A stretch of DNA of 64,000 nucleotides from Neobacillus vireti (GTDB lineage Bacteria > Bacillota > Bacilli > Bacillales > Cytobacillaceae): positions 385,953-449,952 of the forward strand of contig NZ_LDNB01000017.1 of NCBI RefSeq assembly GCF_001026695.1, in the 5' to 3' direction. Each line of letters starts with the position of its first letter. Within the stretch, counting starts at the first letter, position 1. Of the stretch, positions 52,606-62,088 are shown in pieces. The translations under genes and the position numbers were made by a program. The notes under the pieces are model-generated. The model was given only the letters and a program-made list of their open reading frames with translations, was not told the origin of the DNA and searched no databases.

Positions 52606-54948
52606 TTATTCAATTACTTTACGAATATCGAAAAAATGGATGGCGTTTGTGGTCATATAGGAATAAAACACCCAATTTTCCTCAATAGACTCATCGAATA
52701 TTTCTAATGATGGCTGACTTGAACGGGTAATATAATCAATAATCTCAGCATCCATTCCATGTTTACTGCCCAATTTCCACCAATTCGTATACAAAGCCCC
52801 ATTGTCCTTGTCAAAAATGTACTTACGAATCTGATACTCACCTTGCTGCATGCCGGAAATTTTCACACGAATATCTTTATTTAGTTTTTGCAGAAACGCT
52901 TCCTCAATTGAAAAATAGGGATTGACGTAATTGCAATTCATGAGGACGAGCTGGTAGCCTAATTCCGTTTGTGTCATGAAATAATCCTGCCCCTTTGCAA
53001 CGACTTCTCCTTGAAGCTTGTTTGCAAATAACATCGAATAAAAGGCAGGCCGCTTTCCATTGAAATAATGGAATAATTCCAATCCTTCAAGACGGATCCT
53101 TAGGTTCATTTTATCCTCTTCATGTAATTCAGTATTAATCCAAAAGGCCAGTGAATCGATTTCATTGGTTAAATCTAAAGCATTTTTTAACACTAAGGCA
53201 CCCCTAAAAAACGTGCCGTTTGTGTACCGGGTATTTCCGGAAAGAGTATTCCACGATACAAGAAAAAACGGTTTATTGATCTGATGCTGCTTTAAGAAAC
53301 CTTTTATCTTGTTTGTTTTTTCCATTATGTAATCCTTGGCTAATGAAAAGCGATAATCGCCCATTTCGTTAAAATCAATCACTTCATTTTGGTTCGCATG
53401 ATAGCCAATAAAATCAATCCGGCCTTTTTCTTCTAACTGCCATTCATGCTCTTTCGGAATTTTTTCGTCATGAAAAGAAAATGGCAGAAATACACCGACC
53501 TGAATTCCAGGTACATGCTGTTTAAGGAGACGATATAGTTTTAGATAGACCCGGTGTAAGTCCGTTGCCTTCACAGCTGTATAATAGGGCTCATTAAACA
53601 TAAAATGCCATGTATTTAAGTAATTTTCTCCATAAACCTGCAAACAGTGTTTTAAAAACTTTGTTAGTTTACTAAAGTACTGTTCTTCGTCAATGGAAAT
53701 TTCTTTATAATCTACCCGTACGAACAAGGAGAGATCATTTTTTTTCATAAAATTTAACGCACCATCCGTGTTAAAGTAAGGTGAGGTCGTGGCAAACCGT
53801 TCATCAGTTTCCACAGTAGGAAGGATGGTCGCCCCGCTAACCAAATGGCGGATTCCAATAAAGCGTAATCCCAATTCTTCTTTCACCATCAACACTTGCG
53901 AGCGCACATCTTCCTTTAATAATTCCTTTAATTCCCCAATAATAAGGATGTTTTCAGGAAGGTTGACTGCCCCCCTTTTTTCATGTAAAAGTTCAATTGC
54001 CAATTCTTCATAGCGAGTTTCTGTATTGACATACATTTTGTCACTGGCCGTTAAGATCATCCCTAACTTAGTCAAAACTTCCGGAGACTTCATCAGTGTT
54101 TCTGAATCGTGCAAATGATAGCTGTGAATGGAATCCACTTGTTGTTCAGGGGAATGAGTTTCTCGGTATTCATGCGGTGTCACACCATAGCTCTCTTTAA
54201 ACAAATTTGAAAACGATTTTGTGTTTGGAAATCCGTTTTTCATCGCAATTTGCGAAATCGAATCCGTTGTATACAGTAAGTCTTTTACACCATGTTTCAG
54301 CCTAATATTCATTAAAAATCGGCTGAAACCCATTCCCATCTTTTGTTTAAAATAGCGCGATAAATAGCCTGTTGAAAGGAAGGCCTTTTGTGCCATTTCT
54401 TCCAAGGTAATTTGTTGTTCATAGTTTCTTTCCATATAGTCAATGATTTGCGTTAACCGCTGATCATCTGCATCGATTTTTTCGAAAGCGGTGCCTTCCC
54501 CACTAAAATTTCGAATAAGAATTAAAAGAATTTGACAGATGGTTCCTTGAATTTCAAGCTTATAGCTTTCATCCCTCCTTAAATAGGTAATCATCATTTC
54601 CGCAAGCAATCGCCTGATTTTGTCAATCTTTAACTCCCGGCCCATTTCGACCTCTCGTGAAAAGCATTGAAACCGACGCCTGTGATAGTCAGGATAATAG
54701 CGATCGATAAAGGCATCCGTAATCGTCAACAGCAACACACAATTATCATTCGTGCCATGCACTTGATATAGCTGATTTCGATTAAGAAGCAGTAAATCAT
54801 TTTCAGCTAATGAATAAAAGCGGCTATTCGTTTCTACTGTTAGTACGCCATTTATAACAAATACAATTTGAACACCTCTATTTACCTTTGGCGCTCCATA
54901 TTCAATCCTTTTAAGCTCAAGAAAAAAATCTAATCCTTGGTCCTCCAA
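52606..54948 (-). CDS. AraC-family regulator fused to a GH39-like domain
   Basis: About 780 residues. An N-terminal cupin-like sensor (VFVINGVLTVETNSRFYSLA), an AraC double helix-turn-helix at about 170-265 (ITLEEMAQKAFLSTGYLSRY; ISQIAMKNGFPNTKSFSNLF; GVTPHEYRE), then a long GH39/xylosidase-like barrel (WHFMFNEPYYTA with candidate acid Glu, FIGYHANQ, PFFLVSWNTLSG). The second GH39 catalytic Glu is replaced near SWNT, so it is probably a sugar sensor rather than an enzyme. GAGGTG fits TTG 54948; ATG 54969 is the alternative. It likely controls the MFS and amidohydrolase genes. Confidence 0.85.
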   Translation of the reverse strand: MEDQGLDFFLELKRIEYGAPKVNRGVQIVFVINGVLTVETNSRFYSLAENDLLLLNRNQLYQVHGTNDNCVLLLTITDAFIDRYYPDYHRRRFQCFSREVEMGRELKIDKIRRLLAEMMITYLRRDESYKLEIQGTICQILLILIRNFSGEGTAFEKIDADDQRLTQIIDYMERNYEQQITLEEMAQKAFLSTGYLSRYFKQKMGMGFSRFLMNIRLKHGVKDLLYTTDSISQIAMKNGFPNTKSFSNLFKESYGVTPHEYRETHSPEQQVDSIHSYHLHDSETLMKSPEVLTKLGMILTASDKMYVNTETRYEELAIELLHEKRGAVNLPENILIIGELKELLKEDVRSQVLMVKEELGLRFIGIRHLVSGATILPTVETDERFATTSPYFNTDGALNFMKKNDLSLFVRVDYKEISIDEEQYFSKLTKFLKHCLQVYGENYLNTWHFMFNEPYYTAVKATDLHRVYLKLYRLLKQHVPGIQVGVFLPFSFHDEKIPKEHEWQLEEKGRIDFIGYHANQNEVIDFNEMGDYRFSLAKDYIMEKTNKIKGFLKQHQINKPFFLVSWNTLSGNTRYTNGTFFRGALVLKNALDLTNEIDSLAFWINTELHEEDKMNLRIRLEGLELFHYFNGKRPAFYSMLFANKLQGEVVAKGQDYFMTQTELGYQLVLMNCNYVNPYFSIEEAFLQKLNKDIRVKISGMQQGEYQIRKYIFDKDNGALYTNWWKLGSKHGMDAEIIDYITRSSQPSLEIFDESIEENWVFYSYMTTNAIHFFDIRKVIE

Positions 54949-55015
54949 CCCATTCACCTCAGTCCTCATTCCTCATTCCAACACCCTTAAGGTCATGGAA
55001 ACAGTACTTATTTTA

Positions 55016-55234
55016 CTATTTATTGAATTGTTTTTCCCCCAAAGCGTTTTGCAAGTCTGCGATTTCTTTTTGAATTTTTGCGAATCCCGTTATTTCTGGA
55101 ATCTTCTTTCTCACTACAGATTGTTTATGTTCAACTGCGCTTGCCATTGATTCAAATACGAATACTATTTGGGCGAGGCCACTACGCAACCCGTTTTCTT
55201 GGAAAACATTTGATTTATCAATAGTATTCTCCAA
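55016..55234 (-). CDS. Unrecognised 72-residue protein
   Basis: A helical, charged protein: NVFQENGLRSGLAQIVFVFE, SMASAVEHKQSVVRKKIPEI, FAKIQKEIADLQNALGEKQF. TTG 55234 has only a weak ribosome site. It follows a bidirectional terminator and precedes the AraC gene. Family unknown; it may be a small regulator. Confidence 0.45.
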   Translation of the reverse strand: MENTIDKSNVFQENGLRSGLAQIVFVFESMASAVEHKQSVVRKKIPEITGFAKIQKEIADLQNALGEKQFNK

Positions 55235-55270
55235 TAGCTCTAATCTTTTGCGGTTTTTTTGAACACCAAA

Positions 55271-55306
55271 GAAAAGAGACCAGACATTAATATCCGGTCT
55301 CTTTTC
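55271..55306. terminator. Terminator between the MFS exporter and the 72-residue protein gene
   Basis: GAAAAGAGACC pairs with GGTCTCTTTTC around a 14-base loop. Confidence 0.82.
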
Positions 55307-55320
55307 TAATATTTCGTGGA

Positions 55321-56652
55321 TTACGATTGATTCTCACTCAATGCCCCCGTTTTTGATGGGATGAGGAAGCTCAAAACGACAGTAATTAAACTTAAGCAAA
55401 AGGCATAGAGAAACACGTTCTGCATTCCAACGATTATGTTTGCTGCATGGTTAATGAACAGCCCCATCACCGTAACGCCGATGGATGTCCCGATATTTCT
55501 TAAGAACATTTGCAGTGACGTCGACACTCCTTTGATTGAAGAATCGGCAAATTCTTGAGAAGCAATCGTTCCTACCGCAAACAATAAACCAAACGAAACT
55601 CCCTGCACCATCAGGATAATAAACAAATTCGTATAAGATAAATCTTTAATGAATAAAAATAGTGCGAATCCCGATATGGCAGTAATAAAACTTCCGACAA
55701 TAAATAAAGGTTTATAGCCAAAACGGACAATCCAATTCCCAGCAGGAGTGCTGCCAAACATCCAGCCTACCGCAATACTTAACAGGATCAGGCCGCTCTT
55801 ATAAATACTCATATGTGCGCCTTCCTGCAGAAACAATGGAATAAAGTTCGATGTCCCGAAAAAGGATAGGCAGTACACGAGCATGAACAAGTTGGTCGAA
55901 AATAACCCTTTGTTTTTAAATAGAGCAACTGGTAGAAAGGGATGCGCTTCTTTTCGTTCCACTAAGACAAATATAATCAAACCAATAACTCCAATAATTG
56001 CGTACCAGAGCGGTTTACTCATATTTGTCGCTAACAATAACAGCGTAATCGATGCGCCGAATAGGAAGAAACCTTTAAAGTCGATATGGGTCTTTTTAAC
56101 TTCAATTTGTTCCTTATAAGGAAGTAAGCATAGCACAGTGGCAATGCCGATTGGAATGTTGATAAAGAAAATCCATCTCCAAGTCAAAGCTTCGACGAAA
56201 AACGAGCCTAAAACAGGACCGACAATCGAAGAGAGTGCCCAAATGGTACTGAAGACCGCTTGAATCCTACCCCGCTTTTCAATCGTAAACAAGTCCCCGA
56301 CGATGATCATCGAAAGCGGAATCATACCGCCAGCCCCTAGACCTTGTACACCACGATAAACTACGAGCATAACCATCGAATTCGCCATTCCACAAAGAAC
56401 CGATCCGATTGTAAAGATTCCCACGGCGATAATTAGTAGTCTTTTTCTCCCGTACATATCCGATAATTTCCCGTAAAGCGGGACCGTAACCGTACTTGCT
56501 AACATATAAACAACAAATATCCAGGCAAACAGCTCCATGCCGCCAAGCTGTTTGACAATCGTCGGACTTGCCGTTTGCATAATATTTGCATCCAAAGCCG
56601 AAATAAGGGTTGTAATTACTAAAGCCCAAAATACAAATCTATTTTTTCCCAT
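55321..56652 (-). CDS. MFS multidrug exporter (DHA2/EmrB-like)
   Basis: A 443-residue transporter: LISALDANIMQTASPTIVKQ, motif A GKLSDMYGRKRLLI, motif C GAGGMIPLSMIIVGDLF with RGRIQAVFSTIWALSSIVGP typical of the DHA2 drug exporters. ATG 56652 (MGKNR) lies after GGAGG, which itself lies in the longer frame starting at 56664. It stands alone between terminators. Confidence 0.88.
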   Translation of the reverse strand: MGKNRFVFWALVITTLISALDANIMQTASPTIVKQLGGMELFAWIFVVYMLASTVTVPLYGKLSDMYGRKRLLIIAVGIFTIGSVLCGMANSMVMLVVYRGVQGLGAGGMIPLSMIIVGDLFTIEKRGRIQAVFSTIWALSSIVGPVLGSFFVEALTWRWIFFINIPIGIATVLCLLPYKEQIEVKKTHIDFKGFFLFGASITLLLLATNMSKPLWYAIIGVIGLIIFVLVERKEAHPFLPVALFKNKGLFSTNLFMLVYCLSFFGTSNFIPLFLQEGAHMSIYKSGLILLSIAVGWMFGSTPAGNWIVRFGYKPLFIVGSFITAISGFALFLFIKDLSYTNLFIILMVQGVSFGLLFAVGTIASQEFADSSIKGVSTSLQMFLRNIGTSIGVTVMGLFINHAANIIVGMQNVFLYAFCLSLITVVLSFLIPSKTGALSENQS

Positions 56653-56773
56653 AAATGCCTCCAAATACTTCGAAAAATATTTCCTCTTTTTTACATTTAT
56701 TTATTTCACTTCTACTATTATAACAAAAGGCAACTTATTAACCTACCTATTTTTTAGAGACAAGTTTCTAATT

Positions 56774-56802
56774 TAAAAAGCTTGAGGATTTGCCCTCAAG
56801 CC
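56774..56802 (-). terminator. Terminator of the histidine kinase gene
   Basis: On the minus strand GGCTTGAGG-gcaaat-CCTCAAGCT followed by TTTTT. Confidence 0.85.
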
Positions 56803-56859
56803 TTATTTCGCCAGCATTTTATATTAATTACTCTGAGTCTAAAAATTTTTCGATAAAGT

Positions 56860-58104
56860 TTAATGCTGATAACTCATTTCCTTTATCAATAACTGTTGGG
56901 TAATCGTAGGTAAAATGATTTCTACGGTGGTTCCCACTTTTTCCTTACTTTGAATGGTAAGCTTACCGTGATGACTTTCGATAATTTTAAAGCAAGTCAT
57001 CAGGCCAAGACCGGTTCCTTTTTCCTTAGTGGTATAAAAAGGCTCTCCAAGTGTTGGAATCCGATCCTCCGGTATCCCAACACCTTGATCAACAATCTGT
57101 ATAGCAACATGACCATCACCTTTTGCCAATACTTTGACCTCAATATTTCCACCGACCGGCATGGCTTCCACAGCATTCTTAAGCAGATTGAGAAAAACCT
57201 GCTTTAACTGATTTTCTTCGCAGCTTATCATTGGCAAATCACTTTCATATTCGACAAAAATCTGAACATTCCTCAAAATAGATTGACTATTAAATAATGT
57301 TACCACATCTTTGATTAATACCTTTACATCTTTTTCTACTAAAACAGCTGCCGACGGTTTGGCGAGAACCAGGAATTCACCTACAATTTCGTTGATTCGA
57401 TCAAGCTCAGATAACACAATATCATAGTATTCATCTTGAAGATGGTCGGATTTGAACAACTGAATAAATCCTTTTATCGAAGTAAGTGGATTCCTTATTT
57501 CATGAGCAATGCCGGCTGCCATTTGACCGAGCAAGGCAAGCTTTTCAGACTTTTGCAACAGTTGGCTCGTTTGTTCTTTCCTTTCAGTAACATCTTTTCC
57601 AATCGATAGGATTGCCGCTTTTCCGCCAAAAACAATGGACAACGAAGAAACCTCGAAGAAAAACACCGTCCCATCCAAACGCTTTGCTTTGTATTCAATG
57701 GTGTTTACCGGCTGTTTCGCTTTCTTAATCTGCTTAAATCGTTCCATCAAACGGTTCTCATACTCAGGAACAATGAAATCAGTAATAAATTTACCGATTA
57801 CCTCCTCTTTATTTGTCGCACCAATCATGGAAACTGCCGCATGATTAGCAAAAAGCAGCCGATGCTCGCATGTTACATAAACGGGTTCAGGCAATGAATC
57901 GATCAATTGCTTATAGCTGTCCTCACTGGCACGTGCATTTTTTTCATAGAATCGTGCCTTATCATATTGCCAGCCAACAAACCAAGCAATTACGGTAAAA
58001 ATAACAAAATCTAGCGTAAAAAATGGATTATTATGGATAAAGTGCTGATAGCTGGTAAATAAAATGGAAATTAACACGAGAAAAGCTTGTCCGAATTTAT
58101 TCAT
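56860..58104 (-). CDS. PAS sensor histidine kinase, sporulation-kinase type
   Basis: A 414-residue kinase. Two short membrane segments at the N-terminus, a PAS domain (LPEPVYVTCEHRLLFANHAA, ~residues 65-185), H-box GIAHEIRNPLTSIKGF (His ~205), N box LLKNAVEAM, G1 VDQGVGIPED, G2 EKGTGLGLM. The H-box is the KinA/KinB/KinE type that feeds the Spo0F/Spo0A phosphorelay, and the gene is orphan (no response regulator beside it), as those kinases are. AGAGGA precedes ATG 58104. Confidence 0.87.
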   Translation of the reverse strand: MNKFGQAFLVLISILFTSYQHFIHNNPFFTLDFVIFTVIAWFVGWQYDKARFYEKNARASEDSYKQLIDSLPEPVYVTCEHRLLFANHAAVSMIGATNKEEVIGKFITDFIVPEYENRLMERFKQIKKAKQPVNTIEYKAKRLDGTVFFFEVSSLSIVFGGKAAILSIGKDVTERKEQTSQLLQKSEKLALLGQMAAGIAHEIRNPLTSIKGFIQLFKSDHLQDEYYDIVLSELDRINEIVGEFLVLAKPSAAVLVEKDVKVLIKDVVTLFNSQSILRNVQIFVEYESDLPMISCEENQLKQVFLNLLKNAVEAMPVGGNIEVKVLAKGDGHVAIQIVDQGVGIPEDRIPTLGEPFYTTKEKGTGLGLMTCFKIIESHHGKLTIQSKEKVGTTVEIILPTITQQLLIKEMSYQH

Positions 58105-58306
58105 TTCTTTGTCCTCTTAATAGGCATATTTACTTATATTTATTCGACAAAATCCTACTCCTTTCCTTCACATTTTTTTAAAAATGAAATTTTATGAAAA
58201 AAAGAACAGAGGTAATGGAGATGTTTGTTTGGGGATATGTCTATACACTCCTGCATATAGACACATAGACTATCTTGTATGAAAAATGGATGAGGAGAGA
58301 TCAATA

Positions 58307-58654
58307 ATGGAAAAAAAGCACTATGTAAGTCCTAATACTGTATCAAACCAACCGATTGCAAATAACATGCCCAACATGCCGTTTGTGAGTCCAAATATAA
58401 TGCCAAACCAACCTGTTTTCCCAGCTAATGTCCCAAATATCCCTTATATCGCACCACAAGTTTATCAGCAGCCAAGTTGTTATCCGGTTCAAGAACCTTG
58501 TTGTTATCCAATGTATGATCCGTGCTGTCTGCCGCCGATGAATCCATGTTGTCCGCCGCCGATGAATCCGTGTTGTCCACCGCCGATGTATAACCCGTGC
58601 TGCCCGCCAGCTTACAACCCATGCTGTTTTCCAATGTATCACCCTTGCTGCTAA
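58307..58654 (+). CDS. Pro/Cys-rich repeat protein, putative spore coat component
   Basis: A 115-residue protein. The N-terminal half is Asn/Pro/Met-rich (NMPNMPFVSPNIMPNQPVFP), the C-terminal half has about nine Cys-Cys pairs in units such as NPCCPPPM and YDPCCLPPM. Such proteins are typically crosslinked spore coat or exosporium components. ATG 58307 lies about eight bases after GAGGAGAG. It is downstream of a divergent kinase gene and ends in a terminator. Confidence 0.65.
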   Translation: MEKKHYVSPNTVSNQPIANNMPNMPFVSPNIMPNQPVFPANVPNIPYIAPQVYQQPSCYPVQEPCCYPMYDPCCLPPMNPCCPPPMNPCCPPPMYNPCCPPAYNPCCFPMYHPCC

Positions 58655-58684
58655 TTAGCGGATGGACGTCAAAATTTCTGAAAT

Positions 58685-58713
58685 AATCCACCTCAAAGGT
58701 GGATTATCTTTTT
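58685..58713. terminator. Bidirectional terminator
   Basis: AATCCACCT-caa-AGGTGGATT followed by ATCTTTTT, between convergent genes. Confidence 0.82.
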
Positions 58714-58722
58714 GTTCAGAAA

Positions 58723-59592
58723 TTACAAGGTATCGATTGGTTTTAAAAAGCTGCCTATCACCTGTAAAAACGCTTCCGGTTCCTCGATATACTGTAAATG
58801 GGCGCTATTTTCAAACACATGGAATTTCGAATCAGGTGTTAAACTGCTGTAATACTGGGTAGTTTCCGGAGTTGCCTCATCAAAACGCCCGCATGTGAAT
58901 AGCGTTGGGCAGTTGATTTCCTTTAACCGCGAAGTACAATCGAATTCTTTCAGATTGCCCAGCACTGTGAATTCAGACGGTCCCCACATAATATTATAAA
59001 TTTCAGGGTTACGATAGTGTGACCCTTGTGATAAATGTTCCGGCCTTGGGATCCTGCAAACGAAATGATTGTTAAAAACCTCGATTGCCGCTTTAAATTC
59101 CTCGGAATCGGTTGTACCATTTTCTTCACAATGTTTGATTGTTTCTTGAATTTCGATTGGCAGCTTCTTTAGATTGCGTTTTTGGTCTTGTTCCCATAAT
59201 GGAGCGCTTAGGCATGGACTAGAGAAAATAACACTTTTCACACCGCATGGTTTCGTTAAACAGTACGCAGCTGCAAGTGTTGTTCCCCACGAATGCCCTA
59301 TAATATGTACTTCATCAAGATTCAATGCATTTCTAACCTGTGCTAATTCTTCCACAAATCGATCAAGCCGCCATAGCGACGTGTCAGTAGGCCTGTCCGA
59401 TTTTCCACATCCCAATTGATCATAGAAAATAACCGGGCGATCTTCCGCTAGCGCTTTTAACCCTTGCAGCGAATAGCAAGACGAACCTGGCCCGCCGTGT
59501 AAAATAATCACAGGTGTTCCAGCTGCTTGTTCATTAAAAAGTTGATACGCGACCTTGCCTCCGGTTACTTCAATTAAGCCCTCTTGCAGCAC
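58723..59592 (-). CDS. pip: Proline iminopeptidase-family alpha/beta hydrolase
   Basis: A 289-residue S33 hydrolase: oxyanion motif ILHGGPGSSCYS, FYDQLGCGKSDRP, nucleophile elbow GHSWGTTLAAAY, Asp in CGRFDEATPE and His in ENSAHLQYIEEPE. These enzymes release N-terminal Pro from peptides. GTG 59592 lies after GGGGG. The enzyme is cytoplasmic (no signal). Confidence 0.88.
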   Translation of the reverse strand: MLQEGLIEVTGGKVAYQLFNEQAAGTPVIILHGGPGSSCYSLQGLKALAEDRPVIFYDQLGCGKSDRPTDTSLWRLDRFVEELAQVRNALNLDEVHIIGHSWGTTLAAAYCLTKPCGVKSVIFSSPCLSAPLWEQDQKRNLKKLPIEIQETIKHCEENGTTDSEEFKAAIEVFNNHFVCRIPRPEHLSQGSHYRNPEIYNIMWGPSEFTVLGNLKEFDCTSRLKEINCPTLFTCGRFDEATPETTQYYSSLTPDSKFHVFENSAHLQYIEEPEAFLQVIGSFLKPIDTL

Positions 59593-59669
59593 AAATGTTT
59601 CCCCCTTTTAAATCCATAATACCCAATTTTACCATACTGTGCAGCAACACTGTTATATTTTTTAACATT

Positions 59670-59698
59670 AAAAAAGGAAAGTCCGATTTGTCCTTCCC
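59670..59698 (-). terminator. Probable terminator of the TerC-family gene
   Basis: On the minus strand GGAAGGAC-aaatcg-GACTTTCC (one mismatch, one G-U) followed by TTTTTT. Confidence 0.6.
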
Positions 59699-59711
59699 CT
59701 CAAAAAAGATT

Positions 59712-60449
59712 TTATATAGTTGGTTCATTTCCTGAATGATTCTTAAATAAATGAACGACGAATGTACCCAAGAATACCGCGATTAAAATACTAAAGAATA
59801 TGACTTCATTCATATAGAATCCAAATGCTGCAATGATCATTTTTACTCCTATTATCGCAATAAGAATAAACGCGGTGGTTTCAAATTCAGGAACTTTTTC
59901 AATTAATACCAGGAATAACTGAGCTACCCCGCGCATCATTAAGATCCCCAGCACCCCTCCTAAAAACAACACCCAAACTTGATTTGAAACACCAAAAGCT
60001 GCTATCACACTGTCAAAACTAAAAGCAACATCCATCAGCTCCACAGTTAAAACGGTTCTCCAGAAGCCCATCTTTTTATTTTGAACTCCATCTTCGACTT
60101 CCTTTTTTTGAAAAAAGTTTTGGAAGACAATCCATAATAGATAATGCCCGCAAACAATTTTAATCCACGGAATGTTGATTAAGGAAACCCCTAATCCAAT
60201 CGCGACAACCCGGAAGAAATAGGCGCCAAAAATTCCATAAAACAGGGCCTTCTTCCGTTGTTCAGTTGGCAGATGCTTGACCATCACCGCTAGGACGAGG
60301 GCATTATCAGCAGATAATAAGCCCTCAAGAATAATAAGGGTACCAATTATTCCCCAGCTAGCGGGATCCGACACTACCTTCTCAAAGGTTTCCAATGAAA
60401 AAAATGTACTATAACTATTTATTATCTCATGTAGGAGTTCCACCGGCAT
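59712..60449 (-). CDS. TerC-family membrane protein (YceF/YkoY-like)
   Basis: A 245-residue protein with seven or so membrane segments. LEGLLSADNALVLAVMVKHL near residue 42 and VELMDVAFSFDSVIAAFGVS near 135 are the paired Asp-bearing motifs of TerC proteins, thought to move Mn2+ or other metals out of the cytoplasm, supporting exoenzyme metalation. GGGG precedes ATG 60449. The leader (60450-60690) does not show a yybP-ykoY manganese riboswitch that I can recognise. Confidence 0.88.
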   Translation of the reverse strand: MPVELLHEIINSYSTFFSLETFEKVVSDPASWGIIGTLIILEGLLSADNALVLAVMVKHLPTEQRKKALFYGIFGAYFFRVVAIGLGVSLINIPWIKIVCGHYLLWIVFQNFFQKKEVEDGVQNKKMGFWRTVLTVELMDVAFSFDSVIAAFGVSNQVWVLFLGGVLGILMMRGVAQLFLVLIEKVPEFETTAFILIAIIGVKMIIAAFGFYMNEVIFFSILIAVFLGTFVVHLFKNHSGNEPTI

Positions 60450-60681
60450 GTTTCCCCTTTCCGTTTATTGACCTTCCCTTTTAAACCAAGGAATCGAGAT
60501 TAAAAGGTTAATGAACTGCTTTTTATTTTCCAATGTGAATCTACAGCTTGTACCGATAATACACAGAGAGGGCACATTGTTAGGACACTCTACTTTATAT
60601 GTATGTAAGATGTTTAAATATATGAACCAAAAACCAATTTTGGACTTGATTATCGCTTTATAAGGACAATTATAAGAAATG

Positions 60682-60718
60682 AAAAACACACGATTTTCGA
60701 ATGAAATAGCGTGTGTTT
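60682..60718. terminator. Terminator after splB
   Basis: AAACACACG/CGTGTGTTT arms around an 17-base loop with an extra inner ATTT/AAAT pairing. Confidence 0.75.
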
Positions 60719-60741
60719 CAACAAGTTGACCGGTTTAATTT

Positions 60742-61770
60742 TCAAGTAAAGTATTCTAGTTTTGCATGCGGGAAGAACTTTTCCATATAGGAATATAGCT
60801 TACTTTTTATCTCCTCTTCTTCCTCTTTTTGATAAATATATTTGCCGATACCATATTTCCCCCATTTATATCTCCTGGAAGACTCATCCAATTCTAATTT
60901 CGTCATCGGGTAATTTTTTTCAATCACTCTCTTTGCAGGTTTGGTGAACCTGTGTTGAATGAACTCAAAGGTAATATCCTTCCTTGCTTCCAGCGGCAAC
61001 TCGGCATCGAGACGTTCAAACATATGATAGTAGCCATCCTCCCAGCCTTCATGCAGGTATATGGGTGCCACGATAAACCCTAATGGATAGCCGGCTCTAG
61101 CTACTTTACCAGCTGCTTCAATTCGTTTCGCTAGAGGAGAGGTGCCTGGCTCAAAATTTTTAATCACATAATCGGCATTGACACTAAAGCGAAATCTTGT
61201 TTTTCCATTATGTTTCGCATCCAGTAAATGATCAACATAATGAAATTTTGTCACAAAACGCAGCCTGCCAAGATCCGTTTTACCAAAGTGTTCGATCGCC
61301 CGCTTTAACGTATGCGTTAGATGATCGAGGCCAACAATGTCAGAAGTACATGATGCTTCAAACCGTGTAATTTCAGGGGCACGTTCCTCCATATACTGAT
61401 CGGCCGCTTCCAAAATCTCATCCACATTGACGTAGGTACGAATATAAGGCTTCGATCCCATTGTTGTTTGCAAATAACAATAATGGCAATGTCCCATACA
61501 ACCGGTCGCAAAAGGAATCGCATATTCCGCAGAAGGTTTCGATGTATCAAATTTAAGTGTTTTTCTGATGCCAACTACGAGTGTTGACTTTGCAATTCGG
61601 TACCGTTGAAAATCAGTATCACCAGGAAGATTTCTGACTTGATTATGTGAAGTGGTGTAGCGAATTTCCACATCCATTTTCTCGAACTTTTCTTTCAGCT
61701 CCTGACCGAGAGGATATTCCAATGCCTTTGGTTCAAAGAAAACAAGCTGCGGAGTAAATGGTTTATTCAT
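60742..61770 (-). CDS. splB: Spore photoproduct lyase
   Basis: A 342-residue radical SAM enzyme repairing the spore photoproduct (5-thyminyl-5,6-dihydrothymine) during germination. Fe-S motif CMGHCHYC near residue 90, catalytic Cys in RFEASCTSDIVG near 140, and YLQTTMGSKPYIR after the cluster. Length equals the family norm. splA lies 15 bp upstream, the usual splAB operon, expressed in the forespore. Confidence 0.95.
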   Translation of the reverse strand: MNKPFTPQLVFFEPKALEYPLGQELKEKFEKMDVEIRYTTSHNQVRNLPGDTDFQRYRIAKSTLVVGIRKTLKFDTSKPSAEYAIPFATGCMGHCHYCYLQTTMGSKPYIRTYVNVDEILEAADQYMEERAPEITRFEASCTSDIVGLDHLTHTLKRAIEHFGKTDLGRLRFVTKFHYVDHLLDAKHNGKTRFRFSVNADYVIKNFEPGTSPLAKRIEAAGKVARAGYPLGFIVAPIYLHEGWEDGYYHMFERLDAELPLEARKDITFEFIQHRFTKPAKRVIEKNYPMTKLELDESSRRYKWGKYGIGKYIYQKEEEEEIKSKLYSYMEKFFPHAKLEYFT

Positions 61771-61785
61771 ACGTCGATCCCCATT

Positions 61786-62031
61786 CTATTCATATCCAAA
61801 ATACTGTTCAAACGCCTGCATAGCATCAGCTTCACTTTGGTAGACAGCCATTTCGTTTGTTAAGGGATAATAAGTTTCATACAGAAAGATGGCCAATTCA
61901 TTAGGATTCTCCGGATTTTTCACAACGGCCGCTTCCTGTATATTTGCAACATTTTGTATATGAGGATTTCGGTAAAAGACGTATACAACGTCTCCTGGAT
62001 TATAGGAGGCATACTCTTGACTTATTTCCAT
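61786..62031 (-). CDS. splA: SplA, transcriptional regulator of the spl operon
   Basis: 81 residues, matching SplA: YNPGDVVYVFYRNPHIQNVA then NIQEAAVVKNPENPNELAIF. B. subtilis SplA is a small negative regulator of splAB; its relation to TRAP has been noted. GAAGGTGAAGG precedes the ATG. Confidence 0.88.
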   Translation of the reverse strand: MEISQEYASYNPGDVVYVFYRNPHIQNVANIQEAAVVKNPENPNELAIFLYETYYPLTNEMAVYQSEADAMQAFEQYFGYE

Positions 62032-62088
62032 ACCTTCACCTTCCTATTTTTTCTAAAAAATCATCACTATCGGGCATATAATATTCGA

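Noticed and set aside
60465-60689. Minus-strand 74-residue frame upstream of the TerC-family gene
   Set aside because: Poor codon pattern and no good ribosome site; it overlaps the terminator region of splB and is probably leader DNA.
60450-60690. Possible yybP-ykoY manganese riboswitch before the TerC gene
   Set aside because: I looked for the conserved paired loops and did not find them.
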